A stretch of DNA of 64,000 nt, from positions 87,995 to 151,994 of the forward strand of contig JAHEFF010000002.1 in the NCBI GenBank assembly GCA_024640315.1, written 5' to 3'. Positions within the stretch are counted from its first letter, which is position 1. Every line of letters starts with the position of its first letter. The notes under the pieces were generated by a model, which saw only the letters and a list, made by a program, of their open reading frames with translations, was not told the DNA's origin and made no database searches. The translations under genes were made by a program, and so were the position numbers. Origin of the DNA: Woeseiaceae bacterium. GTDB lineage: Bacteria > Pseudomonadota > Gammaproteobacteria > Steroidobacterales > Woeseiaceae. Below are positions 43,592 through 52,309 of the stretch, one piece after another.

Positions 43592-43672
43592 AAAGGGTTC
43601 AGACTTATTCAGGTAACTATCAAGATCGGCGCGTGTCAGGCTAATATACAAAAATAACTCTGACCCCTTTTT
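43590..43672. repeat. Miniature inverted-repeat element between phosphodiesterase gene and ffh
   Basis: The ends AAAAAGGGTTCAGACTTATT and AATAACTCTGACCCCTTTTT form imperfect ~20-bp inverted repeats with about two mismatches and ~40 bases between. The sequence AAAAAGGGGTCAGA is typical of ends next to REP-associated or IS200-like transposase genes in Gammaproteobacteria, so this could be a non-autonomous relative. The element begins in the phosphodiesterase stop codon (TAA 43589-43591). With T and A tracts at both ends it can also act as a bidirectional terminator. Confidence 0.6.
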
Positions 43673-43692
43673 AACTGATCCCTGCTTAAATC

Positions 43693-45054
43693 ATGTTTGA
43701 AACTCTCTCTGAACGCCTGACCCAGGCGGCAAGAAATCTCAGCGGCAAAGGTCGGCTGACTGACACCAATATCAAGGACACGATCAGGCAGGTACGCCTG
43801 GCACTCCTTGAAGCCGACGTGGCATTGCCCGTGGTCAAGGCATTTATCGAGCGCATCCGCGAAAGGGCTGTTGGTGAAGAGGTTGGCAAGAGCCTCACGC
43901 CGGGACAGGCGCTCATCAAGATTATTCACAGCGAGCTCGTCGAGATTCTCGGCAGCGACACGGTGCCGCTTGATCTTCGTGCCCAGCCACCGGTCGTCAT
44001 TTTTTTGGCCGGCCTGCAGGGTGCGGGCAAGACGACCACCGCTGCAAAGCTGGCCAGGCGGCTGATTGAGAAAGACAAAAAACGGGTCATGCTGGTCAGT
44101 GTCGATATACACAGACCGGCCGCGATACTTCAGCTCGAGACCCTGGCCGGCGAAGTCGGCGCGACTCACTGTCCCAGTAGTGCCGACGAGACGCCGGAAA
44201 ACATTGTCGAGCGCGCGCTGGATGACAGTCGCCGTCAACATATGGATGTACTGATTGTCGATACTGCAGGTCGTTTGCATATTGACGAGGAAATGATGGC
44301 GGAGGCGAGTCGGGTCCATGCCATGGCTCAGCCTCACGAGACCCTGTTCGTCGTTGACAGCATGGCGGGACAGGATGCCGTAAAGTCGGCAAGCGCCTTC
44401 AACGAAGCGCTGCCCTTGACCGGCGTCATCCTGACCAAAGCGGACGGCGATGCGAAAGGCGGCGCTGCATTGTCTGTTCGGGAGGTCACTGGTAAACCGA
44501 TTCGTTTTATCGGCGTTGGTGAAAAAACTGATGCGCTGGAGGTTTTTCATCCGGATCGAATGGCATCCCGAATTCTCGGCATGGGTGACGTGTTGTCGCT
44601 CGTCGAGGAAATCGAAGGCAAGGTCAGCAAGGAAAAAGCCGACAAACTTGCGAAAAAGCTCAAGGGTGGCAAGAGCTTTGATCTGTCGGATCTGAAAGAC
44701 CAGCTTGAGCAAATGATGAATATGGGCGGGATGGCTGCAATGCTCGAGAAATTGCCTATTCCAGGCAACCTCAATCCGGCGGCGCTGAAGGACTCTGCAA
44801 ATGAGCAGCAGTTCAGGCGGCAGATCGCCATCATTAACTCTATGACCCCGGCCGAAAGACGATTCCCGAAAACGATCAATGGGTCTCGCAAGAAACGGAT
44901 TGCCGGTGGGGCCGGGCTGCAGATTCAGGACGTCAATCGCCTGCTGAAACAGCACCAGCAAATGGAAAAAATGATGAAAAAGATGTCGCGAGGCGGCATG
45001 AAGAAGATGATGAGAGGCCTCCCCGGGGGAATGATGCCTCCTGGAATGCGCTGA
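43693..45054 (+). CDS. ffh: Signal recognition particle protein Ffh
   Basis: 453 residues. N and G domains: GTPase motifs GLQGAGKTTTAAKLA, VDIHRPAA, IVDTAGR, TKADGDAKGGAAL and GVGEKTDALEVF. The Met-rich M domain (~330-453; MMNMGGMAAM, MEKMMKKM, GMMPPGM) binds 4.5S RNA and signal sequences. It targets membrane proteins to FtsY and SecYEG. Followed by rpsP-rimM-trmD-rplS. The ORF on the opposite strand through the whole gene is a shadow. Confidence 0.97.
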   Translation: MFETLSERLTQAARNLSGKGRLTDTNIKDTIRQVRLALLEADVALPVVKAFIERIRERAVGEEVGKSLTPGQALIKIIHSELVEILGSDTVPLDLRAQPPVVIFLAGLQGAGKTTTAAKLARRLIEKDKKRVMLVSVDIHRPAAILQLETLAGEVGATHCPSSADETPENIVERALDDSRRQHMDVLIVDTAGRLHIDEEMMAEASRVHAMAQPHETLFVVDSMAGQDAVKSASAFNEALPLTGVILTKADGDAKGGAALSVREVTGKPIRFIGVGEKTDALEVFHPDRMASRILGMGDVLSLVEEIEGKVSKEKADKLAKKLKGGKSFDLSDLKDQLEQMMNMGGMAAMLEKLPIPGNLNPAALKDSANEQQFRRQIAIINSMTPAERRFPKTINGSRKKRIAGGAGLQIQDVNRLLKQHQQMEKMMKKMSRGGMKKMMRGLPGGMMPPGMR

Positions 45055-45159
45055 TGGTGTCGTAACTTCTTGATATTAAAAGAATTGGTCTGATGATCGA
45101 TTGTTGGGGTGGAGCCGCTGGCGCAAGCTGCTCGAAGTGATTGTAAGTGGGCGAAATGC

Positions 45160-45187
45160 TTCACATTTCCAGCGAAATGCGTACAAT
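45160..45187 (+). promoter_or_regulatory. Strong sigma-70 promoter for rpsP-rimM-trmD-rplS, with structured leader
   Basis: TTCACA (45160-45165, five of six), 16-base spacer, TACAAT (45182-45187, five of six). The ~60-base leader that follows contains two hairpins, CTCGGG-CCAG-CCCGAG and AGGCA-TGTC-TGCCT, just before rpsP. A regulatory role of the hairpins is possible but unproven. Confidence 0.65.
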
Positions 45188-45255
45188 GCGCCGTTTACTC
45201 GGGCCAGCCCGAGAACAGGCATGTCTGCCTCCCATAAAGTCTGAGCGGAATTGTA

Positions 45256-45513
45256 ATGGTTAGTATTCGTCTTTCGCGCGCTGGCGCGAAAAAGCGGCCT
45301 TTTTACCACCTGGTGGTCACCGACAGTCGTAATCGTCGGGACGGCCGGTATATTGAGCGCCTTGGTTTCTTCAATCCTGTTGGCAAGGAGAGCGAGGAGA
45401 ACGTGCGTATCGATCTGGAGCGTGTTGACTACTGGCTTGGCCAGGGCGCACAGCCGTCAGATCGTGTGGCGTCGCTCCTGAAGGCGCAGCGGAAAGCAGC
45501 CGCAAACGCCTAG
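45256..45513 (+). CDS. rpsP: 30S ribosomal protein S16
   Basis: 85 residues with the S16 pattern [20 protein letters not shown], then [20 protein letters not shown]. It assists 30S assembly on the 5' domain of 16S rRNA. First gene of the S16 operon. Confidence 0.97.
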   Translation: MVSIRLSRAGAKKRPFYHLVVTDSRNRRDGRYIERLGFFNPVGKESEENVRIDLERVDYWLGQGAQPSDRVASLLKAQRKAAANA

Positions 45514-45539
45514 TCCAGGACGCCGCGAATGAATGCGGT

Positions 45540-46052
45540 GTGGTGGTGACTGACGACAGGCCGGTAATTCTCGGCCGGGTTTCCGGGCTCTTCGGCGTCA
45601 AAGGGTGGGTCAAGGTCCATTCCTATACCGATCCCCGTGAGGCGATTCTCAATTACCCGGACTGGTTGATAGAGCTTGGCGGGCGTTGGCAGCCTCTGAA
45701 GCTCGAAGAAGGGAAACAGCAAGGCAAGACAGTCATTGCACGCTTCGAAGGCGTGCAGGACAGGGATGCTGCGGTCGAATACATGAATGCCCGGATTGGC
45801 GTTCAGCGGGATAATCTTCCGCAAACCGGAGACGGTGAGTATTACTGGTCGGACCTTGAGGGTCTGAGCGTAGTGCGAATAGACGGCAACGTGCTTGGCA
45901 AGGTTGCCTACCTGCTTGAAACAGGTGCGAATGACGTATTGGTAGTTCAGGAAGGGGATCGGGAAGTGTTGATTCCATTCGTGACCGGGGATGTAGTTAA
46001 AGAGGTTGATCTGGCCAAGGGCGAGATCAGTGTCGACTGGGAATGGGACTGA
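45540..46052 (+). CDS. rimM: 16S rRNA-processing protein RimM
   Basis: 170 residues: an N-terminal RimM domain ([24 protein letters not shown]) and a C-terminal PRC barrel ([20 protein letters not shown]). It binds S19 and helps mature the 30S head. It starts in a run of three GTG codons (45540, 45543, 45546) with no clear ribosome site; coupling to rpsP is likely. Confidence 0.95.
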   Translation: MVVTDDRPVILGRVSGLFGVKGWVKVHSYTDPREAILNYPDWLIELGGRWQPLKLEEGKQQGKTVIARFEGVQDRDAAVEYMNARIGVQRDNLPQTGDGEYYWSDLEGLSVVRIDGNVLGKVAYLLETGANDVLVVQEGDREVLIPFVTGDVVKEVDLAKGEISVDWEWD

Positions 46053-46056
46053 CGCG

Positions 46057-46812
46057 ATGCAAATGCAGGTCGTCACGCTGTTCCCGGAGATGGTGAATAC
46101 AGTCGCCGAGTTTGGCGTTGTCGGCAGGGCAGTAGAGCGTGGGATAGTTTCCCTTGGATTCTGCGACCCGCGCGACTTCACGGACGATGTGCACCGGACT
46201 GTGGATGACCGTCCCTATGGTGGCGGTCCGGGCATGGTGATGAAGTTTGAGCCGACGGCGGCAGCGCTGAAATCTGCCAGGGCGTTGGCGCCAGCCGGTT
46301 CACCGGTTGTCTGCATGACGCCTCAGGGCAGGGTGTTCGACCAGTCAACCGCGAATCGATTTGCGGCATTGCCTGGCTTGATACTGCTGTCAGGCAGATA
46401 CGAAGGCATTGATGAACGACTGATCGAGTCGGAAGTCGATGAGGAGTTGTCGCTGGGAGATTTTGTCCTGAGCGGCGGCGAGATTGCGGTCATGGCCGTA
46501 ATCGACGCGGTAACACGGTTGCTACCGGGTGTGCTTGGCGATGATTCGTCGGCAGCGCAGGATTCGTTTATGGACGGCCTGCTGGATCACCCGCATTATA
46601 CGCGGCCGGAGGAGATTGAAGGGCAACGGGTGCCGGAGGTACTCCTGTCCGGCGACCATTCCCGCATTGCGGCATGGCGCCTGAAGCAGGCATTGGGACG
46701 GACCTTCGAACGAAGGCCCGACTTGGTAGCGAAACTGGAATTGAGTGACGAGCAGCAAAAACTGCTCGATGAGTATCTGAACGATAACGAATTGAATGAG
46801 CCGTCAGTTTGA
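46057..46812 (+). CDS. trmD: tRNA (guanine37-N1)-methyltransferase
   Basis: 251 residues of the SPOUT class: VVTLFPEM start, [29 protein letters not shown], and [12 protein letters not shown] around the trefoil knot. It makes m1G37, preventing frameshifts at Pro and Leu codons. ATG 46057 lies four bases after the rimM stop; the open frame extends back into rimM. Confidence 0.97.
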   Translation: MQMQVVTLFPEMVNTVAEFGVVGRAVERGIVSLGFCDPRDFTDDVHRTVDDRPYGGGPGMVMKFEPTAAALKSARALAPAGSPVVCMTPQGRVFDQSTANRFAALPGLILLSGRYEGIDERLIESEVDEELSLGDFVLSGGEIAVMAVIDAVTRLLPGVLGDDSSAAQDSFMDGLLDHPHYTRPEEIEGQRVPEVLLSGDHSRIAAWRLKQALGRTFERRPDLVAKLELSDEQQKLLDEYLNDNELNEPSV

Positions 46813-46830
46813 CCGGCAGGTGGATTGGAA

Positions 46831-47175
46831 ATGAGCAAGATAATCGACGCAATTGAACAGGAACAGATGACAAAGGAAATTCCCGAGTTTTCACCGGGCG
46901 ATACCGTTGTCGTGCAGGTTAAAGTGACAGAAGGTGAGCGCGAGCGTTTGCAGGCATTCGAAGGAATCGTTATTGCAAAGCGTAATCGTGGCCTCAATTC
47001 TTCGTTCACAGTGCGCAAGATTTCACATGGCGAAGGCGTCGAGCGTGTCTTCCAGACATACAGCCCGGTCGTAAACGAAATCAAAGTGAAACGCCGCGGC
47101 GACGTGCGTCGCGCCAAGTTGTACTATTTGCGTGGCCGAACAGGTAAAGCGGCCCGGATCAAGGAAAAGATCTAG
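46831..47175 (+). CDS. rplS: 50S ribosomal protein L19
   Basis: 114 residues with the L19 signature: [20 protein letters not shown] and [23 protein letters not shown]. It lies at the 30S-50S interface. ATG 46831 has AGGTGGA upstream. Last gene of the operon; the downstream AGGTTT-GAA-AAACCT hairpin lacks a T tract. Confidence 0.97.
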   Translation: MSKIIDAIEQEQMTKEIPEFSPGDTVVVQVKVTEGERERLQAFEGIVIAKRNRGLNSSFTVRKISHGEGVERVFQTYSPVVNEIKVKRRGDVRRAKLYYLRGRTGKAARIKEKI

Positions 47176-47347
47176 GTTTGAAAAACCTCATGCAGCGCGG
47201 TGCGGCGCCAAAACCAGGCGAAGAATGCGCTTGTATTTGCCTGTACATGCGGCCTTTTCGACTTGGTTGGCCTTGTCTTGCGCGGGCCTGAGGCTTTTCA
47301 AACGACATCACGATTTTCCATATGTGGGCTTAAATTCCTGTATATAG

Positions 47348-47363
47348 TGTGATGTCATTAACA
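47348..47363 (+). promoter_or_regulatory. Possible CRP-like site before TRAP operon
   Basis: TGTGA-N6-TAACA, nine of ten matches to the CRP half-site consensus, about 40 bases before the TatT ATG. No -10 follows at class II distance; it lies just after a TATAGT (47343-47348) and so would act by repression, if at all. Confidence 0.35.
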
Positions 47364-47401
47364 CGCCTGAACCAACCCACTTGGGCAGGGTCTGTCGAGG
47401 C

Positions 47402-48277
47402 ATGAACACATTGCATGGATTAAGAGCGCGTATCAGCGTTTTGGCGATCGCCGTTGTCGGCTTGCATCTAACCGGCTGCGCGTCGCTCATGTCATCCGCT
47501 GCCAGCGGACTCGCGGACAATCTGTCTGCCGCAGTCCTGAATCAAAACGACCCTGAAACGGTTCGGGATGGCGCGCCGGCATACCTGTTGTTGCTCGATA
47601 GCTTCCTCGAGGGCAGCCCCGATGACCCGGCCTTACTGTCTTCTGCGGCTACCCTTTACGCAACCTACGGAACCATTTTTGCAGATGACCCGGAGCGGGC
47701 TGCAAGACTGACGGAGCGTGCCCGCGACTACAGCACGACAGCGCTTTGCAACAGTTACAAAGCGTCTTGTGAGTGGTCCGGCATGTTGTTCGAGGACTAT
47801 CAGCGGACGCTCGGGGGCCTCAGAGAGAAGCACGCGGACGTTGTTTTTGCTCATGGACTGGCGTCATTAGCCTACATAACTGCACACACGGACGACTATA
47901 GCGCTCTGGCATTGTTGCCCTATAGTGAGGCCTTGTTCGAGCGCTACCTGGAAATCAACGACGGCACCGATGACGGTGCCGTACATACCTATCTCGGGGT
48001 CCTGAATACACTGATACCCCCGGCGCTTGGCGGCGATCCTGAGAAAGGGCGGGTTCACTTCGAGCAAGCGATCGAGATCTCGGGAGGCCGGGATCTTAGT
48101 GCCAAGGTGGCATTCGCAGAGGGATACGCGCGGTTGCTGTATGAGCGTGAACTTCACGACCGATTGTTGCAGGAAGTCCTGGCCTCGGATCCGGAAATGC
48201 CGGGCAGTACCTTGCTTAACGTCCTTGCCCAACGGCAAGCTGTTGTTCTTCTGGAAACAGCAGACGATTACTTTTGA
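47402..48277 (+). CDS. TRAP transporter TatT component family lipoprotein
   Basis: 291 residues. A lipoprotein signal with LTGC leads into an all-helical, TPR-like domain of the TatT (TRAP-associated TPR protein) family known from Treponema pallidum (TP0956). TatT trimers bind the solute-binding protein TatP and may pass hydrophobic ligands to it. The gene immediately precedes dctP/Q/M homologues, the same order as in Treponema. ATG 47402 is chosen because the signal peptide starts there. Confidence 0.87.
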   Translation: MNTLHGLRARISVLAIAVVGLHLTGCASLMSSAASGLADNLSAAVLNQNDPETVRDGAPAYLLLLDSFLEGSPDDPALLSSAATLYATYGTIFADDPERAARLTERARDYSTTALCNSYKASCEWSGMLFEDYQRTLGGLREKHADVVFAHGLASLAYITAHTDDYSALALLPYSEALFERYLEINDGTDDGAVHTYLGVLNTLIPPALGGDPEKGRVHFEQAIEISGGRDLSAKVAFAEGYARLLYERELHDRLLQEVLASDPEMPGSTLLNVLAQRQAVVLLETADDYF

Positions 48278-48315
48278 ACGCTGGTGAGACTGGACTGTCT
48301 CATCGGAGGATGATG

Positions 48316-49344
48316 ATGCAAATGCTAAAGAAAACGATTGCCACGTTGCTGTTGGCGGCCGGGTTATATATACCGGCTGCAAATGCGGTCGACATCAAAA
48401 TTGCGACGCTGGTGCCAAATCAGTCGCAGTGGATGCAGGACATGCGTGCGGCGGGCAAAGTTATCGAAGAAAAAACCGCAGGTCGAGTAAAGCTCAAGTT
48501 CTATGGTGGCGGTACGCAAGGCACGGAAGACAAAGTACTGCAGAAGATCAAGATCGGGCAGCTGCACGGCGGTACTTTCTCGGCGACGAATTTCATGAAG
48601 GACTACGGCGCTATTAACATCTATGGCTTGCCGTTCGTATTCCAGTCCTGGGAGGAGATGCGATACGTTCGTGAAAAGATGGACGATAAACTCCAGGCCG
48701 GTTTTGCGGACTTGAATTTCGTTACGTTTGGCATCGCCGGTTCGTTCTCTGTGGTGTTATCCAACGAACCCATCAAGAATTATGAAGACATGAAAGGCAA
48801 GAAGATCTGGTTGCCGCAGGGCGATTTCGTCAGCTATGAAGCGATGCGACGAGTCCAGCTTTCTCCTGTTGCGCTGCCAATTACGGATGTGCTGACCGGG
48901 CTGCAAACCGGGCTGCTGGACATCGCATTGGTGCCGCCGGAGATTGCTGTTGCCTTGCAATGGCATACCCGCGTCAAGTATTTGACTGACATGCCGGTCG
49001 CGTTTGCGGTGGGGTTCCTCGCGATAAGCAAGCGCACCTTCGATCGCCTGTCGGCAGGGGACCAGTCCATCGTCAACGAGGAACTCTCGCGCGTCTATTT
49101 TGATATGGACCAGAGGGCACCTGCCGAGTCTGCCAACGCACTCGAAGCGCTGGTCAAAATTGGCATCAAGAATGTCGAGCCCGAGGCAGGGCAATTCGAC
49201 GAATTGCAGGAAACCATGAGTAATTTCAATCACGAGATGGCCGTTGATGGTGCATATCCGGTTGAGCTGTACGAAGAGATGATTGGTTACGTGGCTGAAT
49301 TCAGAAACGGGCAAGGCGAGGTCGCCAATCCGAGTGATAACTAG
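48316..49344 (+). CDS. TRAP transporter solute-binding protein (DctP family)
   Basis: 342 residues. Sec signal peptide (AANA-VD) then the DctP fold: KIATLVPNQSQW, FKYGGTQGTEDKVLQKIKIGQLHGG-like segment (GGGTQGTEDKV), MKGKKIWLPQGDF, and TDVLTGLQTGLLDIAL. It captures a ligand, likely an organic acid or hydrophobic carboxylate, for the DctQM permease. Three ATGs in a row (48310-48318); 48316 has GGAG seven bases upstream. Confidence 0.93.
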   Translation: MQMLKKTIATLLLAAGLYIPAANAVDIKIATLVPNQSQWMQDMRAAGKVIEEKTAGRVKLKFYGGGTQGTEDKVLQKIKIGQLHGGTFSATNFMKDYGAINIYGLPFVFQSWEEMRYVREKMDDKLQAGFADLNFVTFGIAGSFSVVLSNEPIKNYEDMKGKKIWLPQGDFVSYEAMRRVQLSPVALPITDVLTGLQTGLLDIALVPPEIAVALQWHTRVKYLTDMPVAFAVGFLAISKRTFDRLSAGDQSIVNEELSRVYFDMDQRAPAESANALEALVKIGIKNVEPEAGQFDELQETMSNFNHEMAVDGAYPVELYEEMIGYVAEFRNGQGEVANPSDN

Positions 49345-49346
49345 TC

Positions 49347-49868
49347 TTGTCTGATTCTCCCGGTCTCGCGAGTCGCCTCGAACGCTGGGGCACCGCACTC
49401 GAAAATGCCGCGCTGGTCATTTTGCTGGGGGCGTTGATGCTCCTGGCGGTCGCGCAGATAGTCCTCCGTGTATTTTTCAGCTTCGGATTTGTTTGGGCTG
49501 ACGAACTGGTAAAACTGTTTGTGCTCTGGATTGCATTAATTGCATCCATTGCGGCCAGTCGGAATAACCGGCATCTTCGCATCGACGTGCTGTCGCACTT
49601 CGTGGCAGAAAAGTACTCCCGACTTCCAAGAATTGTCGTTGACACATTCGCGGCATTTATGTGTGGTGTTCTCGCGTGGCACTCATGGCGATACGTGCAG
49701 CTGACGGTCGAGTTTGAGGATACCGTCCTCACCAACTTCCCGGCATGGATTGCATATATCCTGTTGCCATTGTCGTTTGCGTTGATGTGTTATCGATTCA
49801 TCCTGACAGCCGCTGGCGATATTGTCAGAACATTCAGGCCTGCTGACGATTCAGGTAGCGCGAAATGA
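49347..49868 (+). CDS. TRAP transporter small permease (DctQ family)
   Basis: 173 residues with four membrane helices and the DctQ motif WADELVKLFVLWIALIASIAA followed by NRHLRIDVL. It pairs with DctM. The start is TTG at 49347, two bases after the dctP stop; the end overlaps dctM (ATGA). Confidence 0.9.
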   Translation: MSDSPGLASRLERWGTALENAALVILLGALMLLAVAQIVLRVFFSFGFVWADELVKLFVLWIALIASIAASRNNRHLRIDVLSHFVAEKYSRLPRIVVDTFAAFMCGVLAWHSWRYVQLTVEFEDTVLTNFPAWIAYILLPLSFALMCYRFILTAAGDIVRTFRPADDSGSAK

Positions 49869-51121
49869 TATTGAGTGCCGTACTCATATTGCTCGCGATA
49901 TTTGGTGCGCCACTTTTTACGGTGATCGCGGCCAGCGCGATGCTCGGCTATCAGCGCGAGGGAATCGACCTGATGGCCATTGCCATCGAGGTGCTTGGTA
50001 TCGCCGGCATGCCGATGTTATCGGCCATACCGCTGTTTACCTTCGCCGGCTACCTTTTGAGCAAGAGCAAGGCGCCACAGCGACTGGTCCGCGTCACAGG
50101 CGCGATACTCGGCTGGATGCCCGGCGGGCTCGCATTGGTAGCACTTGCTGCGTGTGCATTTTTTACGGCATTTACGGGTGCCTCCGGCGTTACGATTATT
50201 GCCCTGGGTGCAATTCTGTATCCGGCGCTCAAGCAGGACGGCTATCCGGATAGCTTCAATCTGGGATTGGTGACGACCTCGGGCAGCCTGGGCCTGTTGT
50301 TCGCGCCTTCTCTGCCTCTGATTCTTTATGGTGTAGTTGCCGAGATTTCAATTGACGACCTGTTCAAAGCGGGAGTGCTGCCCGGACTGCTGATGTTGGT
50401 ATTGCTGGGCGGGTACAGCCTCTGGGTTAACCGGCACAATCGTCAGCCGCTCAAACACTTTTCTTTTAAGGAAGTTGGCGCGGCGTTGTGGGAAGCGAAG
50501 TGGGAAATCCCCTTGCCCATCTTTGTTTTGGGCGGAATCTATTCCGGCTTTTTTGCTGTGTCGGAAGCTGCGGCGGTAACCGCACTTTACGTTCTCGTCG
50601 TCGAGGTGTTTATTCTTCGGGAGATCAGGTTCAGGGAACTGCCGGAAGTGATGCGCGAATCGATGTTGCTGGTTGGCGGCATCCTGATCATACTCGGCGT
50701 CTCCCTTGCGTCGACCAACTACATGATCGATGCCGGCGTGCCGCAGAAACTGCTGGAATACATCACTGATTTCGTATCCAGCCAGGCGAGCTTCCTGTTT
50801 CTGTTGTTTATTTTCCTGCTGGTACTTGGTGCGATATTGGACATATTCTCGGCTATCGTGTTGGTGGTGCCGCTGATCCTGCCGATCGCCGCACAATATG
50901 GCGTCAATGATTTCCATTTAGGCATTGTATTTCTCGCTGCCATGCAACTTGGCTACCTGACGCCACCGGTAGGTCTCAATCTGTTTATCGCGAGTTACCG
51001 TTTCGATCGGCCTATAATGAGCGTATACGCCGCGACATTCCCTTTCCTGGTGATCCTGATGGCAAGCGTTTTGATCATTATGTACTGGTCTGACCTGTCG
51101 CTGTGGCTGTTATCCGGTTGA
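49865..51121 (+). CDS. TRAP transporter large permease (DctM family)
   Basis: 418 residues, about twelve membrane helices, with FTGASGVTIIALGAILYPAL, LGLLFAPSLPLILYG and QLGYLTPPVGLNLFIAS as in DctM/YiaN elevator-type Na-coupled permeases. It completes the TatT-P-Q-M system. Confidence 0.94.
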   Translation: MILSAVLILLAIFGAPLFTVIAASAMLGYQREGIDLMAIAIEVLGIAGMPMLSAIPLFTFAGYLLSKSKAPQRLVRVTGAILGWMPGGLALVALAACAFFTAFTGASGVTIIALGAILYPALKQDGYPDSFNLGLVTTSGSLGLLFAPSLPLILYGVVAEISIDDLFKAGVLPGLLMLVLLGGYSLWVNRHNRQPLKHFSFKEVGAALWEAKWEIPLPIFVLGGIYSGFFAVSEAAAVTALYVLVVEVFILREIRFRELPEVMRESMLLVGGILIILGVSLASTNYMIDAGVPQKLLEYITDFVSSQASFLFLLFIFLLVLGAILDIFSAIVLVVPLILPIAAQYGVNDFHLGIVFLAAMQLGYLTPPVGLNLFIASYRFDRPIMSVYAATFPFLVILMASVLIIMYWSDLSLWLLSG

Positions 51122-51145
51122 TCAATCTGAACGAGATGAGCAAAA

Positions 51146-52294
51146 GTGTTTAACAACAAATTTGTAAGATCCAGCCGCGCCTTGATCTTTCCGTTGATCG
51201 TGTGCGCCCTTTCTTTCGGTTACACGTCCGCATCCGCTCAGGAAGGTCCGGACGCATCTGGTATTTCCGTGCCGCCTGGTTTCTCAATCGAAGTCTGGTC
51301 GGATGCGGTACCGAATGCCCGCTCGATGGCGCTTGGCGATAACGGCACGGTATTTGTCTCTACTCGCCGCGATGGTCGGGTGTATGCGGTGAGACCGGTC
51401 GGGGAAGGCTCGCCCGTGGTCAGGACGCTGGCTGAGGGCCTGAAAATGCCGAATGGCATTGCTTTCCGAAATGGTGATCTCTACGTCGCCGAAAATCATC
51501 GAATCATCCGCTTCGATGATATTGAAGCGAAGCTCGACAATGTTCCGAAACCAGTCGTCGTCATTGACACGTTGTCGCAGGAACGACACCACGGCTGGCG
51601 ATATATCGACTTCGGTCCGGACGGCAAACTCTATATTGCCCTGGGCGCTCCCTGTAATGTTTGTGAAGAAGAAGGTTCGGCGAACATCAGTCGGATGAAC
51701 CCGGACGGCAGCGAGCAGGAGATTTTTGCTGAGGGCATTCGTAATTCAGTTGGTTTCGCCTGGCACCCGCAGACCGGCGAGCTCTGGTTCACGGATAATG
51801 GCCGCGACATGCTTGGCGACGATATTCCGCCCGGTGAATTGAATCGCGCGCCTGTTGCAGGCATGCATTTCGGATTTCCTTACTGTCATGGTGGCGACAT
51901 CCCAGACCCGGAATTTGGCAAGGATCGCGATTGCTCGGAGTTCGAAGCGCCCGCGCAAAAACTCGGTCCCCATGTTGCGCCGCTGGGCATGCTCTTCTAT
52001 ACGGGCGACATGTTTCCGGCAACATACCGTGGGCAGATCTATATTGCGGAGCACGGCTCGTGGAACCGCTCGAAAAAGATCGGCTATCGGGTAAGCCTGG
52101 TTCGGATGGAGGACGGGCAACCGTCCGGATACGAGGTGTTTGCCGAAGGCTGGTTGAAGGACGAGGAGGTGTCGGGACGCCCGGTCGATCTCCTGGTTCT
52201 CGATGACGGCTCTATGCTGGTCAGCGATGATCAAAGCGGCGCAATCTACAGAATTTCGTACACAAGACCGCTGGACGAAGGCGTCTCCCCCTAA
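51146..52294 (+). CDS. PQQ-dependent sugar dehydrogenase (sorbosone dehydrogenase-like)
   Basis: 382 residues with a Sec signal peptide (ASAQ) and a six-bladed propeller: GFSIEVWSDAVPNARSMALG, HGWRYIDFGPDGKLYIALG, RNSVGFAWHPQTGELWFTDNGRD and YIAEHGSWNRSKKIGYRV. The group includes L-sorbosone dehydrogenase-like enzymes. It starts at GTG, 24 bases after dctM, and may be cotranscribed. It is a second, distant relative of the dehydrogenase at 11422. Confidence 0.88.
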   Translation: MFNNKFVRSSRALIFPLIVCALSFGYTSASAQEGPDASGISVPPGFSIEVWSDAVPNARSMALGDNGTVFVSTRRDGRVYAVRPVGEGSPVVRTLAEGLKMPNGIAFRNGDLYVAENHRIIRFDDIEAKLDNVPKPVVVIDTLSQERHHGWRYIDFGPDGKLYIALGAPCNVCEEEGSANISRMNPDGSEQEIFAEGIRNSVGFAWHPQTGELWFTDNGRDMLGDDIPPGELNRAPVAGMHFGFPYCHGGDIPDPEFGKDRDCSEFEAPAQKLGPHVAPLGMLFYTGDMFPATYRGQIYIAEHGSWNRSKKIGYRVSLVRMEDGQPSGYEVFAEGWLKDEEVSGRPVDLLVLDDGSMLVSDDQSGAIYRISYTRPLDEGVSP

Positions 52295-52309
52295 ATTACG
52301 GAAGGTCAT

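Noticed and set aside
43636..44961. 441-codon open frame on the minus strand across ffh
   Set aside because: It is fully antisense to ffh, shows no domain and has shadow-like composition; ffh itself is certain.
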